64,000 nucleotides of DNA, taken from Kosakonia arachidis. GTDB lineage: Bacteria; Pseudomonadota; Gammaproteobacteria; Enterobacterales; Enterobacteriaceae. The notes under the pieces are model-generated. The model did no database searches, was not told the origin of the DNA, and saw only the letters and a program-made list of their open reading frames with translations. A program made the translations under genes and the position numbers. Shown piece after piece: positions 1 to 8,143 of the stretch. The DNA lies in the NCBI RefSeq assembly GCF_900116535.1, contig NZ_FPAU01000002.1, positions 32,556 to 96,555 on the forward strand, read 5' to 3'. How positions within the stretch are numbered: position 1 is the first letter of the stretch; every line of letters starts with the position of its first letter.

Positions 1-1492
1 GTTGCAGCTCTGGTGTCGCTTCGCCGTGGCGGATATTTTCCGGCGTGGTATCGGCCTGAATAGTGCCTTTATCCATCAGCACCACGCGGTCGGAAATCGC
101 CAGCGCAAAATCCATTTCGTGGGTCACAATTACCATAGTCATCCCTTCCCGCGCGAGGTCGCTTATCACTTTCAGCACTTCGCCGACGCGTTCCGGATCC
201 AGCGCCGAAGTCGGTTCATCAAACAGCATGATGTCAGGAGACAACGCCAGCGCACGGGCAATCGCGACCCGCTGCTGCTGCCCGCCGGAAAGCTGATGTG
301 GATATTTGTTCATATGCGCCAGCAGACCCACTTTATCCAGCAGCCATAGCGCCTGAGCACGCCGTGCAGATTCCTGTTCCGGCTGCTGATGATAACGCTG
401 CGCCAGCATCACATTCTGCAAAATGGTGTAATGGGGGAACAGGTTAAAGCCCTGAAAAACCATGCCGATGCGGCGAATGCCCTGCTTACGTAAGCGGGAG
501 TGGCGATTGTCGCCAGCCTGAATAAAGCTCTCACCAAACAGCACAATTTCACCGCTGTCCAGCGTTTCCAGCCCGTTGATACTGCGGATAAGCGTCGTTT
601 TCCCGGAGCCGGAAGGCCCGATCACACTGACCACTTCGCCGGGCGCAACCCGCAAATCAATATCCTTAAACACCTGGTTTTGCCCCCAGGTTTTCTGGAT
701 CTGTTTCATCAACAGTGCGTCTGGCGCGCCGTGCTGTTCGCCAGCATGACGTTTAGCCAACGGTACAGCCTGCTGGCGCAGCGCATCAAGCTGGCTATCA
801 TGCAGGGTTTGCGGGGTTTTCACCTGCACGTTCGCCCAGCGCTCCAGCACCTGGAACAGCAAACTGAAAACGGAAACGATCAACACGTAATAGACTGCCA
901 CTGCCGCCAGTGTTTCCATCACCAGAAAGTTTTCCGCGTAGAGCCCCTGGCCGGTCATCAACAGTTCCGGCAGAGAAATCACCGACACCAGCGAGGTCTG
1001 TTTAACAATGGTAATAAACTCATTCACCAGCGCCGGTAACGCAATGCGCAGCGCCTGCGGGATAACGACCTTCCGTTGAATGCCGAGGTAACTGAAACCC
1101 AGCGCGTGACCAGCTTCGTGCTGGCCCTTCGCCACCGAGATCAGGCCGCCACGGTGGATCTCCGCCATATAGGCCACTTCAACCAGAATGGTGGCAAGAA
1201 GCCCGGCAAAAAAAGCATTGCCGAGCACCACACCGCTGGCCGGGAACATTTGCGGCAGGTTATAAACAAACACCACCAGCACCAGCAACGGCACACTGCG
1301 AAACAACCAGATGTAGACCTGGCAAAGGCTTTTCAGCCAGAGAGGGCCGGATAACCTGGCGCTGGCAACCACAAACCCCAGCACCAGTCCCGCGCACCAA
1401 GCAAGCACGCTGAGTTCCACTACGGTGACGCTGGCCTGCCAGAAAGCCGCCATCGAAAACAGTGAAAAGAAATAGTCCCAGTTAAATGTCAT
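1..1492 (-). CDS. Polar amino acid ABC transporter, fused permease-ATPase (3' end cut by window edge)
   Basis: A single reading frame runs from an ATG at 1492 to the left edge. Its first ~230 residues are a HisM/GlnP-type permease with hydrophobic segments and a typical EAA-like loop. A linker of about 40 residues follows, then a complete-looking ABC ATPase: Walker [11 protein letters not shown]-loop, signature LSGGQQQR, Walker [13 protein letters not shown] and the switch His in VTHEMD. I read through the junction (about 690-850) and found no stop, so permease and ATPase form one polypeptide; in most polar amino acid transporters they are separate. It follows the binding-protein gene after 36 nt and is the last visible gene of the operon. 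The substrate is inferred from its operon: a basic or guanidino amino compound. The C-terminus lies outside the window. Confidence 0.85.
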   Translation of the reverse strand, partial: MTFNWDYFFSLFSMAAFWQASVTVVELSVLAWCAGLVLGFVVASARLSGPLWLKSLCQVYIWLFRSVPLLVLVVFVYNLPQMFPASGVVLGNAFFAGLLATILVEVAYMAEIHRGGLISVAKGQHEAGHALGFSYLGIQRKVVIPQALRIALPALVNEFITIVKQTSLVSVISLPELLMTGQGLYAENFLVMETLAAVAVYYVLIVSVFSLLFQVLERWANVQVKTPQTLHDSQLDALRQQAVPLAKRHAGEQHGAPDALLMKQIQKTWGQNQVFKDIDLRVAPGEVVSVIGPSGSGKTTLIRSINGLETLDSGEIVLFGESFIQAGDNRHSRLRKQGIRRIGMVFQGFNLFPHYTILQNVMLAQRYHQQPEQESARRAQALWLLDKVGLLAHMNKYPHQLSGGQQQRVAIARALALSPDIMLFDEPTSALDPERVGEVLKVISDLAREGMTMVIVTHEMDFALAISDRVVLMDKGTIQADTTPENIRHGEATPELQ

Positions 1493-1528
1493 GCTTGCCG
1501 CTCCCTTATCTGGTGAGCCCAGGCGCTA

Positions 1529-2341
1529 TCAGCGCATCTGGGTTTCGGTGATGCCATAACGGGCGTATTTCTGCAGCAGCGCAGCGTATTTGCCGTTTTC
1601 ACGCAGTGCGTTCAGCGCGGCGGTAATTTCGGTTTTCAGCGCGGTGTTGCCTTTCTTCACATAAATCCCCAGCGTCTGCGGATAAATCGTCTTCGGCGAG
1701 GTGATTTTGACCCGGCCATTACTGCGTTCGGCGAACATACTCACCGCGCCAGCAATATCCACCTGCGCCTGCACATTGCCGGAAAGCAGAGCCTGCAACG
1801 TCTCCGGCGCGGTCGGGAACTCTTTCACGGTGATACGTTCTTTACCGTTCGCTTTGCAGTAACTTTCCGACAAATCACGCAGTTTGGTTACCCAGGACGT
1901 CCCCTGCTGCAAACCCACCGTTAAGCCACACAGATCCTGCTCGGTTTTTGGCTCGACCTTGCTGTCACTGCGCACCATAATGTAGGCCCCGGTATCGGCA
2001 TAAGGTATGGCGTCAGCCTGCGCGGTGCGCCCGTCGGTGATGTACAGCGCAGAAATCACCGTATCGTGACGATTGGCCCCCAGCCCGAGGATCAACCCGG
2101 CGAATTTGGTATCGACCAGTTGCAGTTTCAGACCCATTTGCTCGCTAAGGAGCTGCGCAAGCTCAGCATCAAAACCGACAATTTTATTATCCTGCCAGGA
2201 TTCAAACGGAGGATAGGCCACTTCCACACCGACTTTCAGCTCACCGGGCGTCAGAATACCGTCTGCGGCGCTGGCCGCCGACATGCCTGCTATCAGTGCC
2301 GCTGCGGCGCAAAGTCCACGTAACATTTTCATTTTTTTCAT
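1529..2341 (-). CDS. Periplasmic amino-acid-type substrate-binding protein (SBP family 3)
   Basis: This 270-residue protein has a lysine-rich start and a hydrophobic signal peptide ending near ASA (about residue 25). The mature part opens with the family 3 pattern: GELKVGVEVAYPPFE, then VGFDAEL and an ATP-like KLQLVDTKF region. It would deliver a polar amino acid or amine to the permease-ATPase encoded 36 nt downstream. The start codon overlaps the stop of the upstream hydrolase gene by 4 nt (ATGA), so translation is probably coupled. The pairing with two ureohydrolases suggests a guanidino or arginine-like ligand. The residues seen do not identify the ligand. Confidence 0.85.
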   Translation of the reverse strand: MKKMKMLRGLCAAAALIAGMSAASAADGILTPGELKVGVEVAYPPFESWQDNKIVGFDAELAQLLSEQMGLKLQLVDTKFAGLILGLGANRHDTVISALYITDGRTAQADAIPYADTGAYIMVRSDSKVEPKTEQDLCGLTVGLQQGTSWVTKLRDLSESYCKANGKERITVKEFPTAPETLQALLSGNVQAQVDIAGAVSMFAERSNGRVKITSPKTIYPQTLGIYVKKGNTALKTEITAALNALRENGKYAALLQKYARYGITETQMR

Positions 2342-3324
2342 TCCCCTGCTCCTGTAGAAAGCCGCCGCTGATGATGCGCATCAGCAAGCTGGCAAAGTAG
2401 TTCAAACATCATGGTGGCACCGGTCAGGCTGGTCAGATTGCCCTGATCGAATGGCGGTGAGACTTCAACCACATCGGCTCCCACCAGATTTAACCCCTGT
2501 AATAAACGGATCCCTTGCTGCCCCTGTAGCGAGGTCAGCCCGCCGATTTCCGGCGTTCCGGTTCCCGGCGCGTAAACCGGATCCAGCACATCAATATCAA
2601 AACTCACATAGGTCGGTTGCTGGCCCACGATGGCTCTGGCCCGCGCCATGACAGCCGCCATCCCCTCTTCGGCCACCTGCTCCATGCGGATCACCGTGAT
2701 GCCGTTGGCCTCAGCCCAGCCATGATCCTTTTCACTGAACAACGCGCCGCGAATGCCAATCTGCACGGTACGTTTCGGATCCAGCACGCCCTCTTCTACC
2801 GCACGGCGAAACGGTGTGCCGTGGGTAAAACGCTCGCCGCCGAAATAGGTGTCATTGGTATCGGAATGTGCATCAAAATGGATCATTCCCAGCGGCTGCT
2901 CACGCCCCAGTGCCCGCAAAATGGGTAACGTTGTCAGGTGATCGCCACCGGCAGTCAACGGCATCACCTTTGACTCATGCAGCGCACGGTACCAGGCCTC
3001 GATCAGCGCCAGCGTGTCCTGCACATCCACTGGGTTGACCGGCACATCCCCCAAATCACCAACACGGGCCAGGTCATACGGCGACTGAAAGGTCACCGGG
3101 TGCATCCGGCGCACCAGGCTGGAGGCATTGCGTAATTCACGCGGTCCATGTCGGGTTCCCGCCCGGTTGGTGGTACCGCCATCCCACGGCACGCCGACCA
3201 CACCGATATCGAGTGATGCAATTTGCGCGCCAAAGGGCAGGCGAAAAAAGGTCGGTAGGCCGCTGTAGCGCGGAATTTCGCCGCTTTGCGGTTGCGGGTA
3301 ATCCCCTTGTATTGAATGATTCAC
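2338..3324 (-). CDS. Agmatinase/guanidino-acid hydrolase family protein (second of tandem pair)
   Basis: This is an arginase-superfamily enzyme of 328 residues that would split a guanidino compound into urea and an amine. All metal-ligand motifs are present: GGDH (His129), DAHSD (Asp151, His153, Asp155) and DIDVLD (Asp243, Asp245), so a dinuclear Mn centre should form. I chose the GTG at 3324 because it overlaps the TGA of the upstream paralogue as GTGA, and because the protein then aligns end to end with that paralogue; a longer reading starts inside the other gene. It differs from the paralogue around the substrate loop after DAHSD. The exact substrate (agmatine, guanidinobutyrate, guanidinopropionate or other) is not resolved. 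Confidence 0.85.
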   Translation of the reverse strand: MNHSIQGDYPQPQSGEIPRYSGLPTFFRLPFGAQIASLDIGVVGVPWDGGTTNRAGTRHGPRELRNASSLVRRMHPVTFQSPYDLARVGDLGDVPVNPVDVQDTLALIEAWYRALHESKVMPLTAGGDHLTTLPILRALGREQPLGMIHFDAHSDTNDTYFGGERFTHGTPFRRAVEEGVLDPKRTVQIGIRGALFSEKDHGWAEANGITVIRMEQVAEEGMAAVMARARAIVGQQPTYVSFDIDVLDPVYAPGTGTPEIGGLTSLQGQQGIRLLQGLNLVGADVVEVSPPFDQGNLTSLTGATMMFELLCQLADAHHQRRLSTGAGE

Positions 3325-4286
3325 AGATGTTTTTCCCCCTGATAATGAACACCGGGCAATACACACAACATTTCGTACAGCAGATTGGCGCCAAGCTGCG
3401 CCGTGATCCCGCTAATATCGTAAGGCGGAGAAACCTCCACCAAATCGCCGCCAATCAGGTTCAACCCCCGGCAGCCACGGACGATCTCCAGCGCCTGAAT
3501 CGCGCTCAGGCCGCCGACTTCCGGCGTGCCGGTACCCGGTGCCCAGGCAGGATCGATGCTGTCAATGTCATAGGAGAGGTAGACCGGCCCGTCGCCGAGC
3601 ATGTCGCGGATCTCCGCCATCAGCGGCGTCAGGCTTTTATGCCAGCACGCTTCCACCGGGATCAGGCGGAATCCCTGATCCACACCCCACTGAAAATCGC
3701 CGCTGGCATAGCCCTGCGCGCGCTGACCAATCTGCACCACACGTTTACAGTCCAGCAGCCCCTCTTCCACCGCCCGGCGGAAGGTCGTGCCGTGGGCAAT
3801 CTTCTCGCCAAACATCTCGTCGTTGGTGTCGGTGTGGGCATCCACATGGATCAGCCCAACCGGGCCATGCTTTTTGGCGAGCGCGCGAAGGATCGGCAAC
3901 GTCAGCGTGTGATCGCCGCCGAGCGTCAGCGGGATCACCGGCCACGCATTGAGTTCGCTATAAAATGCTTCGATAAGATCGACAGACTTCAACAGGCTGT
4001 AGGTATTGATCGGCACATCGCCAATATCGCCCACCTGTAACGACTCAAACGGCGCTGCGCCGGTCGCCATGTTGTACGGACGAATCATCACCGATTCGCT
4101 GCGGATGTGGCGTGGGCCATAACGGGTACCGGCCCGCTGGGACGTACCAACATCCAGCGGAATGCCGACAAACGCCACATCCAGCCCGGCCGGCGTATCG
4201 CAGTACGGCAAACGCATCATGGTGCTGCGCCCGGCGAAACGTGGCATCTCGTTACCGCTCTGCGGCTGGTGAAAAAGGGTTTCCAT
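3321..4286 (-). CDS. Guanidinobutyrase/agmatinase-like ureohydrolase (first of tandem pair)
   Basis: The product has 321 residues with a complete ureohydrolase core: GGDH (His126), DAHTD (Asp149, His151, Asp153) and DIDSID (Asp240, Asp242). From memory, the N-terminus (QPQSGNEMPRF), MIRPYNMATGAAPF and FGEKIAHGTTFRRAVEE look more like pseudomonad GbuA-type guanidinobutyrases than like E. coli SpeB. It is the first gene of a four-gene operon, and a Shine-Dalgarno GAGGAG precedes the ATG. Reaction expected: guanidino acid plus water gives urea plus an amino acid such as GABA. The assignment to guanidinobutyrate rather than agmatine is an inference. Confidence 0.8.
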   Translation of the reverse strand: METLFHQPQSGNEMPRFAGRSTMMRLPYCDTPAGLDVAFVGIPLDVGTSQRAGTRYGPRHIRSESVMIRPYNMATGAAPFESLQVGDIGDVPINTYSLLKSVDLIEAFYSELNAWPVIPLTLGGDHTLTLPILRALAKKHGPVGLIHVDAHTDTNDEMFGEKIAHGTTFRRAVEEGLLDCKRVVQIGQRAQGYASGDFQWGVDQGFRLIPVEACWHKSLTPLMAEIRDMLGDGPVYLSYDIDSIDPAWAPGTGTPEVGGLSAIQALEIVRGCRGLNLIGGDLVEVSPPYDISGITAQLGANLLYEMLCVLPGVHYQGEKHL

Positions 4287-4425
4287 GCTGATTCGCTCCT
4301 CGCAATACAGGTGTGTTGCGGAGATAGTGCACCAGGGAGAAACGGCGAAAAAATAGCAAAATACAAAAAATTAGTTTAGAAAAGTGAAAACTAATGATGC
4401 GCTAAAAAGAGGGCAATCGACTGTC
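4287..4425. promoter_or_regulatory. Divergent control region between ureohydrolase operon and LysR gene
   Basis: This 139-bp AT-rich gap separates the minus-strand operon from the plus-strand LysR gene. That is the usual place for a LysR-type operator and two back-to-back promoters. The A-tract around 4350-4385 is conspicuous. I did not find a convincing T-N11-A dyad by eye, so no exact site is claimed. Confidence 0.45.
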
Positions 4426-5331
4426 ATGGCTGTAAAATTCCCCAATTTGCGGTTAATGCATATTTTCGTCACCGTAGCGAAACATCAGGGCTTTGCCAGC
4501 GCGCAACAGGATCTCAACCTGACGGTATCGGCCATCAGTAATTACATGAGTGAGCTGGAAGAGAAGCTGGGTTTTGTGCTTTGCCGCCGGGGCCGGGGAG
4601 GTTTTGCACTAACGCCGAAAGGCGAAGCCTATTTACAGCAAAGCATGACGTTACTGAATACGCTGGAAAACTTTGAGCGCTACACCGCCTCGCTGCGCGG
4701 TGAACAGGGTGGAACGCTCAACCTTGGCGTCATCGACTCGACCATTACCGACCCAATGCTGCCGATCACCGATGCGATTGGACAATTCAGCGATCTCTTT
4801 CCTCTTGTGCACCTGAATTTGCAAATCAAAAACCCGAACGCCCTGCTGCATGGCATTTTAAATAACGAACTGGATATCGCCGTCGGCACCTTTTCATTAC
4901 AGGGAAACAGTGTGGTTTCGCACCCGCTGTACCGCGAGCAGCACTGGTTATATTGCAGCGATCAGCACGAATTATTCGGCGTGCGCCATCCGACCGTCGC
5001 GCATATTTCGCAGATGCGCATGGTGACCCGCAGTTACTGGAGCGCGGCAGATTTAGGTAAAAAAGGCTTTAAACAGAGCGTGGCCAGTGTGGAGAGTATG
5101 GAAGCACAGTTGATGCTGATCCTGTCCGGAAAATACATTGGTTATTTACCGGAGCACTACGCGCTGCCGTGGGTGCAGCAGCAACGCCTGCGCGCCCTGC
5201 TGCCGACCGATTACGGCTACCAGGCGCCGTTTTCACTGATCTTCCGTCGCGGGCGCAGCAAAGAGATCCTGATCCGCACGCTACGCGATTTACTGCGCAG
5301 CGCATCGAAATCCTGGAAAACGCGGCGTTAA
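4426..5331 (+). CDS. LysR-family transcriptional regulator
   Basis: This is a 301-residue LysR-type regulator. The N-terminal winged helix-turn-helix reads LRLMHIFVTVAKHQGFASAQQDL followed by SAISNYMSELEEKLG. An inducer-binding domain follows from about residue 95. I prefer the ATG at 4426 over an in-frame GTG at 4384, because family members begin only a few residues before the first helix and a GAGG precedes the ATG. Divergent to the guanidino operon, so it most likely regulates that operon in response to the substrate or a product. Confidence 0.85.
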   Translation: MAVKFPNLRLMHIFVTVAKHQGFASAQQDLNLTVSAISNYMSELEEKLGFVLCRRGRGGFALTPKGEAYLQQSMTLLNTLENFERYTASLRGEQGGTLNLGVIDSTITDPMLPITDAIGQFSDLFPLVHLNLQIKNPNALLHGILNNELDIAVGTFSLQGNSVVSHPLYREQHWLYCSDQHELFGVRHPTVAHISQMRMVTRSYWSAADLGKKGFKQSVASVESMEAQLMLILSGKYIGYLPEHYALPWVQQQRLRALLPTDYGYQAPFSLIFRRGRSKEILIRTLRDLLRSASKSWKTRR

Positions 5332-5332
5332 C

Positions 5333-5353
5333 GCCCGCAGCGGAACTGCGGGC
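5333..5353. terminator. Hairpin between convergent LysR and 2HCT genes
   Basis: GCCCGCAG at 5333-5340 pairs perfectly with CTGCGGGC at 5346-5353 around a 5-nt loop. It lies immediately after the LysR stop codon in the 30-bp gap between two convergent genes. There is no clear T-tract, so it may be a weak bidirectional terminator. Confidence 0.5.
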
Positions 5354-5360
5354 CGGTGGT

Positions 5361-6692
5361 TCAGACGAGCCAGCTTAACAACACGGTTGCAAAAATGACC
5401 GTCGAGGCACCACCAATGCGGGTGGCGATTTGTGCGAAGGGCATCAATCCCATTCTGTTGGATGCTGAGAGGATAGCCACATCCCCCGTTCCCCCCAGGC
5501 CACTATGACAACTGGTCACGATAGCCGCCTCGACCGGATACATATTTAACCTTGTGGCAACGAAATAACCGCTGAGCGCCATGGCAATGACGACAGCGCC
5601 GCACACTATAACGTAGCCGACAGAGAACACCGCAACCACACTTTCCAGCGGAACATAAAGCATGCCGAGCCCAATCATCAGTGGCCAGACTAATGCCGCA
5701 GAGACAAATTTATAACAGCTGTGCGCGCCGAGCTCCATGCTGGAGGGGATCACCCTGGCGTACTTACAGAGTACGGCAAAGAGGATCATCAGAACGGGGC
5801 CCGGAATATGAACCACTTTTTCCAGTAACCCACCCACAATGAAGAAAGCGCAGATCAGGAGTAACCCGGCTCCCATCAGCTGGAAATCGGTCTGCTGCGA
5901 ACCATGGGACTGGGCAAAAATATGATTATCCTGATCGCTACGAATCAGCATCCCGTTCCCGGTTAATGAGGGACGATAGAGGCCAATACGCGCCAGTACA
6001 CCCGCGCAGATAATGGCAAAAATATTTCCCACCACGGCAGCAGGCACCAACTGCGCGACGTAAATATCCGGGGTTTGCCCAAGAATAGCGGAATAGGCCA
6101 GCGATAAAGGTAAAATGCCTTCGCCAATACCGCCGCCAATGATCGGCACAATGATAAAGAAAAAGGTGTGATACGGTGAGTAGCCAAATAATGCGCCGAC
6201 CAACAGTCCGGTGAGTACCGCGGCTACTGTGCCGGCCACCAAGGGGACGAACATGCGGATCATGCCCTGGATCAGGATCACCCGGTTCATGCCGAGAATG
6301 CTGCCAACAACCAGACAGGCAATGACGAAATAAAGCAGGTTGGCTTCCTTCATCAGCAAATGGACGGTGGCTAACGTATGCGCTTCAAACAGGCCAAAAT
6401 AAACCAGTGCTGAGGGCACCATCAGGCACAATATTGCTGGCCCACCGATGTCCTTTAGCACCGGTAATACACGGCCAATTTTGGCAAAAGCAAAACCCAG
6501 CGTCATGATCACCGCCAGGCCGCCAATCATGTTTTTCGGCAATAAACCGGCGATGGCTGAAATGGCGACAATCGAAGCAATGCCGATAAATAGCAGCAAG
6601 GGTACGGCGCCGACTTCAAGTCCGTGCAGGCGCGAAAGTTGTGCACCCGCAGGGGATGCGTTAACAGAGGAAGAGAGAGAATTATCTTTCAT
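5361..6692 (-). CDS. 2-hydroxycarboxylate transporter family (CitS/MaeN-like) symporter
   Basis: This is a polytopic membrane protein of 443 residues. Two glycine-rich re-entrant-loop signatures are typical of the 2HCT family: GGGIGEG near residue 190 and SGLGGTGD near residue 400. The conserved C-terminal arginine is seen in ATRIGGAS. Such proteins import citrate or malate with sodium, or exchange malate for lactate. The divergent AEC permease and the malic enzyme next door favour malate, but citrate is possible. The N-terminal ~25 residues are polar and cytoplasmic. Confidence 0.85.
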   Translation of the reverse strand: MKDNSLSSSVNASPAGAQLSRLHGLEVGAVPLLLFIGIASIVAISAIAGLLPKNMIGGLAVIMTLGFAFAKIGRVLPVLKDIGGPAILCLMVPSALVYFGLFEAHTLATVHLLMKEANLLYFVIACLVVGSILGMNRVILIQGMIRMFVPLVAGTVAAVLTGLLVGALFGYSPYHTFFFIIVPIIGGGIGEGILPLSLAYSAILGQTPDIYVAQLVPAAVVGNIFAIICAGVLARIGLYRPSLTGNGMLIRSDQDNHIFAQSHGSQQTDFQLMGAGLLLICAFFIVGGLLEKVVHIPGPVLMILFAVLCKYARVIPSSMELGAHSCYKFVSAALVWPLMIGLGMLYVPLESVVAVFSVGYVIVCGAVVIAMALSGYFVATRLNMYPVEAAIVTSCHSGLGGTGDVAILSASNRMGLMPFAQIATRIGGASTVIFATVLLSWLV

Positions 6693-7134
6693 TATTTCAC
6701 CTGATTCGCTATTAATAATTAACAGTGGGTCAGGAATAACCGTGGGTTATTCGTAATAGGATAAAATGCTTAAAAAAATAAAGCCAATAAAATAAATATT
6801 GCCACCAGCAAGTTATGATTGAATAAATATCATAATCTTCGACCTGTAAAGTGCCCCATGGTTACTGCTTATTAAATTTGTGAGTGCCGTAGTAATTCAC
6901 ATTTAAATAACTTAAACAGGCCATTCGTAAATAAAATAACCACACAAATACATGCATTGGATACTTCCATAAAAAATATAAACTTAGCACGCCAACCTTG
7001 CCATTTAATTAAAGTATTCTTTTTGAAACTAATTAAAACGTAAGAAGTGTGATTTTTATCACCTTTGAAAGTAAATACGATAGATAAAGTTCTGCCTGAA
7101 AACTATTTCAATTAAAACAAAGACAGGACATTTT
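6693..7134. promoter_or_regulatory. AT-rich divergent control region of the carboxylate genes
   Basis: This gap of about 440 bp lies between the divergent 2HCT and AEC transporter genes. It is markedly AT-rich and has no plausible coding frame. It holds the CRP-like site listed separately and presumably promoters in both directions. No other defined site could be supported. Confidence 0.5.
7048..7063 (+). promoter_or_regulatory. Predicted CRP-binding site upstream of the AEC permease/malic enzyme genes
   Basis: The sequence TGTGA-TTTTTA-TCACC matches the CRP consensus TGTGA-N6-TCACA at 9 of 10 core bases. Its centre (7055.5) is about 41.5 bp from a possible start near 7097. A weak -10 (TAAAGT, 7085-7090) lies between, which would be a class II arrangement. 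This is prediction only. It would place malate uptake and breakdown under catabolite control. Confidence 0.6.
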
Positions 7135-8076
7135 ATGCCTTCACTACTCTTACAATCTTTATTTCCTTTAGTATTTATTATGTTACTAGGGTGGCTAAGT
7201 GGAAAATTAGGCTATACGCACCGTAAGGATGCCACTGTATTAGCAACGGTGGTGATTCGCTTTGCCTTGCCCTTTCATCTTTTTATCGGAGCACTGAACA
7301 CCAACCCGGACAAAATCAAAAACTTCTCGTTTATGGCTGTGCTGGTGATTGGCCTTATGGGCTCATACTTACTGACGCTGATCCTGTCGCGTTACGTTTT
7401 TCGTCATGATATCAAGACCAGTGCAATACAGTCTTTGGTTTGCGCTTTTCCTGATATGGCCTATTTTGGCGCGCCGGTACTGTCCGTGCTGATTGGGCCG
7501 GAAGGCTTTTTAGGTGTGCTCATTGGCAACTTAGTCACCAGCGTATTAATGATTCCGTTGACCATTATCTTAATCCGCATGGGCGATAAAGGTACCGACC
7601 TTGAAACGCTACATCCGGGCAAACTGATTATGCAGAATTTACTGCGGGCGGTGCGTAACCCGATTGTCTGGATCCCCGTATCCGGCGTAGTGCTGAGTCT
7701 GGCCGGTGTGCAGTTACCGCATCTGCTGAGTTCGCCGATTGAGATGGTGGGTAAAATTGCCGGTGGTCTGTCGCTGTTTGCCCTCGGTCTGCTGTTTTAC
7801 GGTGAGCGCCCATCGCTGAATATCCAGACGTTTACCAATATCAGCATCAAAAATCTGATCCAACCCGCCATGATGGCCGTCGCCGGGCTGACATTTGGCC
7901 TGAGCCACACGTTAATGCAGCAGGTCGTGATTATCGGTGCGACACCGTCTGCTATCGCTGCGGGCATGTTCGCCCTGCGCAGCGACACGTATATCGAATC
8001 CGCATCCTCTTCCATTCTTATTGGCACTGCAATCGGCGTATTAACTGAAGGCGTGATGATCTATTTGATTTCATGA
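7135..8076 (+). CDS. AEC-family permease (auxin efflux carrier/malate permease type)
   Basis: The 313-residue protein has about ten hydrophobic segments and the AEC fold: an N-terminal LFPLVFIMLLGWLSGKLGY-type segment, and C-terminal GATPSAIAAGMFALR then SSSILIGTAIGVLTE. Members include MdcF (malonate) and MleP (malate) permeases as well as many uncharacterised carriers. It precedes the malic enzyme gene by 67 bp in the same direction, so a dicarboxylate such as malate is the likely substrate. Confidence 0.8.
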   Translation: MPSLLLQSLFPLVFIMLLGWLSGKLGYTHRKDATVLATVVIRFALPFHLFIGALNTNPDKIKNFSFMAVLVIGLMGSYLLTLILSRYVFRHDIKTSAIQSLVCAFPDMAYFGAPVLSVLIGPEGFLGVLIGNLVTSVLMIPLTIILIRMGDKGTDLETLHPGKLIMQNLLRAVRNPIVWIPVSGVVLSLAGVQLPHLLSSPIEMVGKIAGGLSLFALGLLFYGERPSLNIQTFTNISIKNLIQPAMMAVAGLTFGLSHTLMQQVVIIGATPSAIAAGMFALRSDTYIESASSSILIGTAIGVLTEGVMIYLIS

Positions 8077-8143
8077 GCCTCTTTTCTGTTATCCCCGATA
8101 CATCGGCAGCCGTGCCGTTATTATTTAGTCAGGAGCAGCAATA

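Noticed and set aside
3213..4040. 275-codon open frame antisense to the ureohydrolase gene
   Set aside because: Shadow of a highly conserved enzyme gene; the translation has low complexity with many Arg, Gln and Pro and no motif.
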